From Streptomyces plumbidurans (GTDB lineage: Bacteria > Actinomycetota > Actinomycetes > Streptomycetales > Streptomycetaceae), in assembly GCF_019857225.1 (NCBI RefSeq), contig NZ_JAFJSY010000018.1, positions 108,045 through 172,044 on the forward strand: a stretch of 64,000 nucleotides of DNA. Reading direction: 5' to 3'. Both the position numbers and the translations under genes were made by a program. The stretch's first letter is position 1. Each line of letters starts with the position of its first letter. This document shows positions 9,773-17,332 of this stretch, one piece after another. Under the pieces are notes generated by a model. It was not told where the DNA came from. It ran no database searches and saw only the letters and a program-made list of their open reading frames with translations.

Positions 9773-11854
9773 TCAGTCCCGGGAGGGGCTCGGCGAGGGC
9801 TTCGCGCCCTTCCTGAGGAAGCCCAGGTCCTCGTAGACCGGGGTCATGAGGCCGAACGACCCGGCGTTCACCAGGTTCTTCTTCGCGGCCGTCAGCTGGG
9901 GGCGCTGATAGAGCGGGATGGAGCCGGCGGTGGCCCAGATCCGGGAGTCGGCCTTGCGGATCAGGGAGCGGTTCTTGCCGCCGTCCAGGGTGGCGGATGC
10001 CTGGTCGAAGAGCTGGTCGATCCGGTCGGTGCCGACGCGGGTGTAGTTCTGCTGGACGTCGAGGGAGCCGTCCGCGGCCGGGACCGGCTTGGCGTAGACG
10101 GGCCGGGCGTCCGTGGCGGGGAAGGCGGAGGCGGGCCAGGAGTACAGGGCGAGGTCGAACTGCCCGGCCGCGATGTGGTCCTTGAAGTAGCTCTCGTCGG
10201 AGACCTTGGTGATCTGCGTGGTGATACCGACCCGCTCCAGCATGCGGCTGATCCGGTCGGCCACGGTGCGCAGCACGTCCGAGCCGGTTCCCGAGGGGAG
10301 CACGAAGCGCAGGGCGAGCGGTTTGCCGTCCTTGGCCAGCGCCCCGGCCCCGACGGCCGCCGGGGCGGCGGTGCCCTTGGGGGCGTAGGCGCCGGGGACA
10401 CCGCGGTGCTGCTGCGCCTGGTCCTGCTTGCTCGTGTGGTCCCTGGCGTCCTTGCCGTCCCCGCGGCTGTCGCCGTTCTTGTCGTCCTTGTCGTCCGAGC
10501 CGACGATGTACGTCCCTTCGTCGCCGCCCTCGGACTCGTCGTCGGCCTTCCTGCCCTTGGCGCCGGCGGCCTTCTCGCCCTTCTTCTCCTGCTCCTTGAC
10601 CGGTCCCCCGCGCACCCAGCCGGCGTCCGCGAGCAGCGCCTGCGCCTTCTCGGTGTCCTGGTGGCCGAGCGCGCCGCTGCTGTCGGCGTAGGCGGCCTGC
10701 CCGGACAGCGCGAGGTGGCTGCCGACGGGCACCGCGGGCAGCCCGAGCGGTTTGAGGACGGCCTGGGCGAGTGCCGTGCGGTCCAGGGCGCGGGCGACGG
10801 CCCGGCGTACGCGCTCGTCGGCGAGGGGGCCCGTGGAGCCGTTGAGGGCGAGCTGGGTGTAGGCGGGCTCCAGCGATCTGCGGACCGCGAAGTCCTGGAG
10901 GGCCTTGGCGGGGGTGCTCCGCCTGCCGGGGCCCATGAGCGGGGTGCTGGTGCCCTTGGCCCGGCCGGCCAGGGCGAAGCGGTCGGCGTCGGACGGGTCG
11001 ATCTCGGCCAGGTCCAGCTTGCCGTCGGCCAGCGCCTCGGCCCGCTTGCCGAGCGGCACGGCCTTCAGGTCGATCTCGTCGAGCTTGGCGGGCCGGCCCC
11101 ACCAGCGCCGGTTGCGGACCAGGACGACCTGGGCGTTCTTGGTGTCGACCTGCTTGAGGGCGAAGGGCCCGGCGGTGAGCTTGAGCTTCTTGCGCGCGCC
11201 GTCGTTGAAGGCGTCCGGCGTCCCCATGACCTCCTTGGGGTACAGCGGGGTGAACAGCGACTTCCAGTCGGCGTACGGCCGCGCGAAGGTGACCTTGACC
11301 TGGAGGTCGTTGGCGCCGCGCTCGACCTTCTCGATGCGGTCGTAGCCGGCGTTGCGGGCGGTCCAGTAGGAGCTGTCCTTGCCGGACAGGGCGCGCCACT
11401 GGGCGGCGAAGTCGGCGGCGCCGATCTCGCGGCCGTCGCTCCACACGGCCTGCTGGTTGAGCTTGTAGAGCACGACCTGCTTGGGCTTGGTGTCGACGAC
11501 CTTGGCGGACTCCAGGTAGTCGGCGTTGCGCTGCGGCCGGCCCTTGGCGTCCATCCGGTACAGGGACGGCAGGACGGCCTGTGCGACGCGGCTCGTGACG
11601 GCGTCGGCGTCCGACTGGAAGGTGTTGAGGGTCTCCGGCACGTCGTCCACGGCCCACCGCAGCGTGCCGCCGTCGGCCATCTGGGCGCGGGCGGCGGGCG
11701 CGATGTCCGGCCCCGCGAGCGGCTTGCCCGCCGGGTCCTTCGAGCTGCACCCGGTCAGCGCGGACACCGCGAGCGCGCCCGCGACGAGGAAGGCGGCCGA
11801 CCGCAGTGCAGCGCTGGGACGGACAGACATGGGTCCGACGCCGTCGTGGGACAT
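9773..11854 (-). CDS. Family 5 substrate-binding lipoprotein with a charged insertion
   Basis: A 693-residue lipoprotein. The signal peptide ends in lipobox LTGC (Cys36), and the rest matches the SBP_bac_5 peptide/nickel-binding fold in two blocks. Between them, at about residues 420-490, lies a hydrophilic Lys/Asp/Glu/Gly-rich segment (EKKGEKAAGAKGRKADDE, then DDKDDKNGDSRGDGKDARD) that should be disordered. No permease or ATPase gene is adjacent, so it is either an orphan receptor or a donor to the nearby peptide transporter. The ATG at 11854 has a strong GGAGGT site; an internal ATG at 11830 is the alternative. A palindromic site lies just upstream. Confidence 0.85.
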   Translation of the reverse strand: MSHDGVGPMSVRPSAALRSAAFLVAGALAVSALTGCSSKDPAGKPLAGPDIAPAARAQMADGGTLRWAVDDVPETLNTFQSDADAVTSRVAQAVLPSLYRMDAKGRPQRNADYLESAKVVDTKPKQVVLYKLNQQAVWSDGREIGAADFAAQWRALSGKDSSYWTARNAGYDRIEKVERGANDLQVKVTFARPYADWKSLFTPLYPKEVMGTPDAFNDGARKKLKLTAGPFALKQVDTKNAQVVLVRNRRWWGRPAKLDEIDLKAVPLGKRAEALADGKLDLAEIDPSDADRFALAGRAKGTSTPLMGPGRRSTPAKALQDFAVRRSLEPAYTQLALNGSTGPLADERVRRAVARALDRTALAQAVLKPLGLPAVPVGSHLALSGQAAYADSSGALGHQDTEKAQALLADAGWVRGGPVKEQEKKGEKAAGAKGRKADDESEGGDEGTYIVGSDDKDDKNGDSRGDGKDARDHTSKQDQAQQHRGVPGAYAPKGTAAPAAVGAGALAKDGKPLALRFVLPSGTGSDVLRTVADRISRMLERVGITTQITKVSDESYFKDHIAAGQFDLALYSWPASAFPATDARPVYAKPVPAADGSLDVQQNYTRVGTDRIDQLFDQASATLDGGKNRSLIRKADSRIWATAGSIPLYQRPQLTAAKKNLVNAGSFGLMTPVYEDLGFLRKGAKPSPSPSRD

Positions 11855-11899
11855 CTCTTCCTACCTCCGAGCAGCCGCTCCGGCCGGAACACAAGTGGG

Positions 11900-11940
11900 G
11901 ATCTGATCACATTTGGCGGTATTTTGGAGCTGATCAGATC
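11900..11940. promoter_or_regulatory. 10-bp perfect inverted repeat upstream of the lipoprotein gene
   Basis: GATCTGATCA at 11900-11909 and TGATCAGATC at 11931-11940 are perfect inverted copies, 21 nt apart. The spacer is AT-richer and contains TATTTT. The element lies 46 bp upstream of the lipoprotein start, within promoter distance, and looks like an operator for a dimeric regulator. No regulator gene is adjacent. The remaining interval to 12189 shows no gene and presumably carries the promoter of the small plus-strand gene. Confidence 0.5.
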
Positions 11941-12189
11941 TTTGGCCCCACTGAAGAGGAAAGGGTTCGCCTCTTTACGGCGACACGGCGGCGGGCGCGG
12001 GCAAGCTCACTCGTGTGGCGCAACGTACGCCGGGGGCGCATACAGAGCGCATGCGGGCGTGCACATGGAGGCTTGCAATCCGCCAATCGCTGCACATCCC
12101 TTCCCACCGGCAGGTGTGACGCGCAACACTCGCAGGCGCATGAACGTAGCCACCTGGGGCCCGACGGCCCATGGAAGTGAGGTCACGTC

Positions 12190-12480
12190 ATGTCCGTGCA
12201 AGACGACCTGACGACAATGCAGCGCTGCCTGGACGAGCTGTCACGCTCCATGGGTCGCCTGGAGAAGCAGCTGGGCAGCGACGGGCTGGACATGCGCCGT
12301 GTCCGGACCGACGCGGATCACCTGCGGGAGAGTGTCGCGCTCCTGCGCACTGCGGCGGCGAGTCCGGCCGCGCCGCGCAAGCCCGAGCTGGTCACCATCC
12401 CCGACACCCCGTACGACCCCTCGTTGTGGATCGACACGGACGACGAAGGACTCGGCGCCCGCGACCGCCACGCCCCCTGA
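12190..12480 (+). CDS. Conserved hypothetical protein with coiled-coil N-terminus
   Basis: A 96-residue soluble protein. The first 55 residues are heptad-like and charged (LTTMQRCLDELSRSMGRLEK). A Pro/Ala linker and an acidic C-terminus with TPYDPSLWIDTDDEGLG follow. No enzyme motif is visible. It sits 19 bp before the succinate dehydrogenase anchor gene on the same strand and may be the first gene of that transcript. The function is not recognised. Confidence 0.75.
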   Translation: MSVQDDLTTMQRCLDELSRSMGRLEKQLGSDGLDMRRVRTDADHLRESVALLRTAAASPAAPRKPELVTIPDTPYDPSLWIDTDDEGLGARDRHAP

Positions 12481-12499
12481 ACCCGACCGGAGTCATGAG

Positions 12500-13321
12500 T
12501 TGGCCACTGGTACGGAACCACATCTGAACAGCGGCGGCGTACGGACCGGTACGCGCGCCGCGATCGACGCCCCGCATCTGCGCACCGACCGCTGGTGGCT
12601 GGCTCCCGCCGTCACCGCGGCCGGTCTGCTGGCCTTCATCGTGTATTCGACATGGCGGGCCTTCGCGAACGCGGACTACTACTCGGCGCCGTACGTCTCC
12701 CCGTTCTACTCGCCCTGTGTGGCGGAGAACTGCAAGAACATGCCCTCGGGCCCCAACGCCGACATCTTCGGCAGCTGGTGGGCGATCTCCCCGGCGATCA
12801 TCATCCTGATCTTCCCGCTGGGCTTCCGCCTGACCTGCTACTACTACCGCAAGGCCTACTACCGGGGCTTCTGGGCCTCGCCCCCGGCCTGCGCGGTGGC
12901 CGAGCCGCACAAGAAGTACTCCGGTGAGACCCGCTTCCCGCTGATCCTGCAGAACATCCACCGGTACTTCTTCTACGCGGCGATCCTGGTCGCCCTGGTG
13001 CTGACGTACGACACGGTGCTGTCCTTCCGCGACACGGACGAGAACTGGGGCCACATGGGCCTCGGCACCGTCGTGTTTTTGATCAACATCGCGCTGATCT
13101 GGGCGTACACGATCTCCTGCCACTCCTGCCGGCACATCGTCGGCGGCAAGCTCAAGCACTTCTCCAAGCATCCTGTGCGCTACAAGGCATGGCAGTTCGT
13201 AGGGAAGCTGAATGCCCGTCACATGTTGCTCGCCTGGGCGTCGTTGGTGAGCGTCGCGGTCGCCGACTTCTACGTCTATCTGCTCGCCTCGGGCGCCTTC
13301 GACGATCCGCGGTTCTTCTGA
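12500..13321 (+). CDS. sdhC: Succinate dehydrogenase membrane anchor, Sdh1 (type F) class
   Basis: A 273-residue membrane protein with five predicted spans (about 33-52, 94-112, 154-174, 188-206 and 242-263). It matches the length and operon place of the single anchor subunit of mycobacterial Sdh1 (about 273 residues). It passes electrons from the iron-sulfur subunit to quinone. Known for the family: the M. smegmatis structure showed a membrane-embedded Rieske-type cluster. Here Cys207-His-Ser-Cys-Arg-His212, at the end of span 4, are plausible cluster ligands (inference). The start is a TTG at 12500 preceded by GGAG at 7-nt spacing, since no better in-frame start exists before the first span. 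The flavoprotein gene follows after 16 bp. Confidence 0.85.
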   Translation: MATGTEPHLNSGGVRTGTRAAIDAPHLRTDRWWLAPAVTAAGLLAFIVYSTWRAFANADYYSAPYVSPFYSPCVAENCKNMPSGPNADIFGSWWAISPAIIILIFPLGFRLTCYYYRKAYYRGFWASPPACAVAEPHKKYSGETRFPLILQNIHRYFFYAAILVALVLTYDTVLSFRDTDENWGHMGLGTVVFLINIALIWAYTISCHSCRHIVGGKLKHFSKHPVRYKAWQFVGKLNARHMLLAWASLVSVAVADFYVYLLASGAFDDPRFF

Positions 13322-13337
13322 TGAGGGGTGCCAACTG

Positions 13338-15281
13338 ATGTCCGTGGTCGACCGCCAGGAGTGGGACGTTGTCGTGGTCGGCGCCGGGGGCGCCGGACTG
13401 CGCGCGGCCATCGAGGCCCGCGAGCGAGGCGCCCGTACGGCAGTCATCTGCAAATCCCTGTTCGGCAAGGCCCACACCGTGATGGCCGAGGGCGGCATCG
13501 CGGCGTCGATGGGCAACGCCAACCCGCACGACAACTGGCAGGTCCACTTCCGCGACACCATGCGCGGCGGCAAGTTCCTCAACCAGTGGCGGATGGCCGA
13601 ACTGCACGCCCAGGAGGCCCCGCAGCGGGTGTGGGAGCTGGAGACCTGGGGCGCCCTCTTCGACCGTACGAAGGACGGGAAGATCTCCCAGCGCAACTTC
13701 GGCGGCCACGAGTACCCGCGCCTCGCGCACGTCGGCGACCGCACGGGCCTGGAGTTGATCCGCACGCTGCAGCAGAAGATCGTCTCGCTGCAGCAGGAGG
13801 ACAAGAAGGAGACCGGTGACTACGAGTCGCGCCTGAAGGTCTTTCAGGAGTGCACGGTCACAAGGATTTTGAAGGACGGCTCGCGCGTCTCGGGCGTCTT
13901 CGCCTACGAGCGTGAGACGGGCCGTTTCATGGTCCTGGAGGCCCCTTCCGTCGTCCTCGCGACCGGCGGCATCGGCAAGTCCTTCAAGGTGACGTCCAAC
14001 TCGTGGGAGTACACCGGCGACGGGCACGCGCTCGCGCTGCTGGCCGGGGCGCCGCTGCTGAACATGGAGTTCGTGCAGTTCCACCCGACGGGCATGGTCT
14101 GGCCGCCGTCGGTGAAGGGCATCCTCGTCACGGAGTCCGTGCGCGGCGACGGAGGGGTGCTGCGCAACTCCGAGGACAAGCGGTTCATGTTCGACTACAT
14201 CCCCGACGTCTTCAAGGAGAAGTACGCGGAGTCGGAGGAGGAGGCGGACCGCTGGTACGAGGACCCCGAGAACAACCGGCGTCCTCCCGAGCTGCTCCCC
14301 CGCGACGAGGTCGCCCGCGCGATCAACTCCGAGGTGAAGGCGGGCCGCGGTTCCCCGCACGGCGGGGTCTTCCTCGACGTGTCGACGCGTATGCCCGCCG
14401 AGATCATCAAGCGTCGACTGCCGTCCATGTACCACCAGTTCAAGGAGCTGGCGGACGTGGACATCACGGCGGAGGCGATGGAGGTCGGGCCGACCTGCCA
14501 CTACGTGATGGGCGGCATCGCCGTCGACTCCGACTCGGCGGCGGCGCGCGGGGTGCCGGGGCTGTTCGCGGCCGGGGAGGTCGCGGGCGGCATGCACGGC
14601 TCCAACCGCCTGGGCGGCAACTCCCTTTCCGACCTGCTGGTGTTCGGACGCCGGGCGGGTTGGCACGCGGCCGAGTACGCGACCGGGCTGACGGACGCCC
14701 GCCCGCAGGTCGACGAGGTCGAGGTCGACACGGCCGCGGCGGAGGCCCTGCGGCCCTTCTCCGCGGAGGGACCGGCCCCCGGCGAGGACGACGCACGCCC
14801 GCCGGAGAACCCGTACAGCGTGCACCAGGAGCTCCAGCAGACCATGAACGACCTGGTCGGCATCATCCGCCGCGAGGGCGAGATGGAGCAGGCCCTGGAA
14901 AAGCTGGCGGACCTTCGCGTACGGGCGCGCAGGGCGGGCGTCGAGGGGCACCGGCAGTTCAACCCCGGCTGGCATCTCGCCCTCGACCTGCGCAACATGC
15001 TGCTGGTCAGCGAGTGTGTGGCGCGGGCCGCGCTGGAGCGCACCGAGTCGCGCGGCGGCCACACCCGCGAGGACCATCCGACGATGGAACGCAAGTGGCG
15101 CAACATCAACCTGCTGTGCCGGCTGACCGACCCCACGGGCGGGCTGGCGGCCACGGACCCGGTCCGCGGCCAGATCGCCCTGACCCGGGAGACCACCGAA
15201 CCCATCCGCGCCGACCTGCTCGCTCTCTTCGAGAAGGAGGAGCTGGTCAAGTACCTCGCCGAAGAGGAGCTGTACGAGTGA
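13338..15281 (+). CDS. sdhA: Succinate dehydrogenase flavoprotein subunit (Sdh1 type)
   Basis: A 647-residue FAD-binding dehydrogenase. The dinucleotide fold VVVGAGGAGLRAA is at residues 12-24. His46 in the KAHT motif is the expected covalent FAD attachment site. HPTGM, RGDGGVLRN and GSNRLGGNSLSDLL mark the FAD and substrate regions, and the C-terminal helical domain is present. The size equals that of the M. tuberculosis Sdh1 SdhA (about 646), longer than classical SdhA (about 590). It oxidises succinate to fumarate on the cytoplasmic side. It overlaps the next gene by 4 bp (GTGA). Confidence 0.95.
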   Translation: MSVVDRQEWDVVVVGAGGAGLRAAIEARERGARTAVICKSLFGKAHTVMAEGGIAASMGNANPHDNWQVHFRDTMRGGKFLNQWRMAELHAQEAPQRVWELETWGALFDRTKDGKISQRNFGGHEYPRLAHVGDRTGLELIRTLQQKIVSLQQEDKKETGDYESRLKVFQECTVTRILKDGSRVSGVFAYERETGRFMVLEAPSVVLATGGIGKSFKVTSNSWEYTGDGHALALLAGAPLLNMEFVQFHPTGMVWPPSVKGILVTESVRGDGGVLRNSEDKRFMFDYIPDVFKEKYAESEEEADRWYEDPENNRRPPELLPRDEVARAINSEVKAGRGSPHGGVFLDVSTRMPAEIIKRRLPSMYHQFKELADVDITAEAMEVGPTCHYVMGGIAVDSDSAAARGVPGLFAAGEVAGGMHGSNRLGGNSLSDLLVFGRRAGWHAAEYATGLTDARPQVDEVEVDTAAAEALRPFSAEGPAPGEDDARPPENPYSVHQELQQTMNDLVGIIRREGEMEQALEKLADLRVRARRAGVEGHRQFNPGWHLALDLRNMLLVSECVARAALERTESRGGHTREDHPTMERKWRNINLLCRLTDPTGGLAATDPVRGQIALTRETTEPIRADLLALFEKEELVKYLAEEELYE

Positions 15282-16048
15282 GCAGCTACAAGGCCCGCTT
15301 CAAGGTGTGGCGGGGCGATGTCAAGGGCGGCGGCCTGGAGGACTTCGAAGTCGAGGTCAACGACGGTGAAGTGGTGCTGGACATCATCCACCGGCTCCAG
15401 GCCACCCAGGCCCCCGATCTCGCCGTGCGCTGGAACTGCAAGGCGGGCAAGTGCGGTTCGTGCTCGGCGGAGATCAACGGCCGCCCGCGGCTGATGTGCA
15501 TGACGCGCATGTCGGTCTTCACGCGGGAGGAGACGATCACGGTCACCCCGCTGCGCGCCTTCCCGGTCGTGCGCGACCTCGTCACCGACGTCGGCTTCAA
15601 CTACCAGAAGGCGCGCGAGGTCCCGGCCTTCGTGCCGCCGGCCGAACTCGCCCCGGGCGAGTACCGGATGATGCAGGAGGACGTGGACCGCTCGCAGGAG
15701 TTCCGCAAGTGCATCGAGTGCTTCCTGTGCCAGGACACCTGCCACGTGGTGCGCGACCACGAGGAGAACAAGCCGGCCTTCGCAGGGCCGCGCTTCCTCA
15801 TGCGCGTCGCCGAACTCGACATGCACCCCCTGGACGCGGCCTCCGACAGCGGCCTCGACCGCAAGAAGACCGCCCAGGACGAACACGGCCTCGGCTACTG
15901 CAACATCACCAAGTGCTGCACCGAGGTCTGCCCCGAGGGCATCAAGATCACGGACAACGCCCTGATCCCGCTGAAGGAACGGGCGGTCGACCGGAAGTAC
16001 GACCCGTTGGTGTGGTTGGGGTCGAAGATCAGGAGGAGGTCTTCATAG
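15278..16048 (+). CDS. sdhB: Succinate dehydrogenase iron-sulfur subunit (Sdh1 type)
   Basis: A 256-residue ferredoxin-type subunit starting at a GTG that overlaps the flavoprotein stop. The [2Fe-2S] ligands are Cys54, Cys59, Cys62 and Cys74 (CKAGKCGSC then MC). The second domain carries Cys145, 148, 151 and 155 (CIECFLCQDTCH) and Cys208, 213, 214 and 218 (CNITKCCTEVCPEG) for the [4Fe-4S] and [3Fe-4S] centres. It relays electrons from FAD to the membrane anchor. It ends the three-gene operon; the convergent GH18-like gene stops 34 bp later with no clear hairpin between them. Confidence 0.95.
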   Translation: MSSYKARFKVWRGDVKGGGLEDFEVEVNDGEVVLDIIHRLQATQAPDLAVRWNCKAGKCGSCSAEINGRPRLMCMTRMSVFTREETITVTPLRAFPVVRDLVTDVGFNYQKAREVPAFVPPAELAPGEYRMMQEDVDRSQEFRKCIECFLCQDTCHVVRDHEENKPAFAGPRFLMRVAELDMHPLDAASDSGLDRKKTAQDEHGLGYCNITKCCTEVCPEGIKITDNALIPLKERAVDRKYDPLVWLGSKIRRRSS

Positions 16049-16082
16049 TTGGCCCTGGGCGTCTGCCGGCGGGCCGAGGTCG

Positions 16083-17216
16083 TCAGCGCACCCAGCCGTC
16101 CTGATAGGCCCGCCAGTCCTTCTCCGTGGCCGCGAAGTCGACGTACAGGGCGACGCCGAAGTGTGCGCGGCCGGGGTCGGTGCGGGACAGGCCGAGGCGG
16201 ACTCCGTGGATTGCGGCGGAGGCCGTCTCGGCGTGGGCCCAGTGGCCGAAGCGGTTCTCGTGGAAGAAGGGCAGGCCCATCAGGAGGTCCGTGGACTTCG
16301 GGGTGACCTCCAGGGCGAGGCTGGTCTGCTCGGCGACGTACCCGCCGTAGAGGCTCTGCAGCGGCTGCATGGTGTCGTACGACATCACGGCGATCTGGTC
16401 GACCCGGCGGGCCACCTGGCCGAAGTATGCCTGGGACCACCACTTGGGGTGGCCCGTGAGCGTGCCCCAGACCGAGTGGAAGGCGGGCAGCGGGTCGATC
16501 TGGTAGGCGGCGACGGAGAGCGGGACGCCGGCGGCCGCGGTGACCTTGTGCAGGGCGTCCAGGAGCGCGAGGTAGTGACGGTCGCCCGAGTGAAGGGGTT
16601 CCAGGTCGAAGTGGGCGCCGTCGAAGCCCGCGGCGAGGATCTGGCGGGTGGAGGCGACCACGGCGGCCCTCGTCGCGGCCCGATCCAGACGCAGGCCCAC
16701 GGGGCCCTCGGTGGCGAGCACGTCGCCCAGCCACGCCTGCACCCGGACGCCGGGGGCCGCACGGTGCACGGCGCCGATGAACCGGCGCGCCTTCGGATAC
16801 GCCGACTTCGGAAGGGTCCCGTCGTGCTCCAACGGGCCCGCGTGCACGTACAGGTCGTGGATTCCGGTCTTCTTCAGCCGCTCGGCGAGCGCGGTGACGT
16901 CCGTGTCCGTCTTACGTCCGTCGATCCAGGCGTGGCCCAGCCAGATGGCGTCACGGTTCCTGGTGTACGTGCCCTTCGCCGGGTCGCCGGTGTAGTTCAG
17001 GCGCAGCGCGGTCTCGGCGGCGAGAAGGGGGACGAGGAGGACGAGGACCAGGGCCAGGGCGGTGCGTCTGAGGCGGCGGGGCCATCTGCGTCTCGCGGGC
17101 GAGCCGACGCTCGTGCCCTCGCCGGTCGCCGGCTCACCGGACTCCACGCCCTTCCCGTTCTCCGCGTTCTCCGCGTTCTCCGCATCCGTCACCGGTTCGG
17201 CGGTCGGCTGGTCCAT
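16083..17216 (-). CDS. Membrane-anchored GH18-like glycosidase domain protein
   Basis: 377 residues: a disordered N-terminus with three AEN repeats, one membrane span at about 51-68 (ALALVLVLLVPLLAAETAL), then an extracellular TIM-barrel-like domain. The motif GFDGAHFDLEP places Asp199, Asp204 and Glu206 in the DxxxxDxE pattern of family 18 glycosidases, Glu being the acid catalyst. VMSYDTMQP resembles the later GH18 Tyr/Asp strand. The substrate is unknown; chitin-like or peptidoglycan glycans are guesses. The start at 17216 is supported by GAGGGGGAG upstream; in-frame starts at 17252 and 17342 are weaker. It is divergent from the repeat-protein gene. Confidence 0.75.
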   Translation of the reverse strand: MDQPTAEPVTDAENAENAENGKGVESGEPATGEGTSVGSPARRRWPRRLRRTALALVLVLLVPLLAAETALRLNYTGDPAKGTYTRNRDAIWLGHAWIDGRKTDTDVTALAERLKKTGIHDLYVHAGPLEHDGTLPKSAYPKARRFIGAVHRAAPGVRVQAWLGDVLATEGPVGLRLDRAATRAAVVASTRQILAAGFDGAHFDLEPLHSGDRHYLALLDALHKVTAAAGVPLSVAAYQIDPLPAFHSVWGTLTGHPKWWSQAYFGQVARRVDQIAVMSYDTMQPLQSLYGGYVAEQTSLALEVTPKSTDLLMGLPFFHENRFGHWAHAETASAAIHGVRLGLSRTDPGRAHFGVALYVDFAATEKDWRAYQDGWVR

Positions 17217-17332
17217 GTGCGCTCCCCCTCGGCCTTCTTCGTCCGTGCCCATCCGACCCCCTGTGTCACCCCGGCCCCACGCGGGACGTATCCCGGTCGC
17301 GCGCCCGCATTCCTGCTCATACGCTCCGAAAT

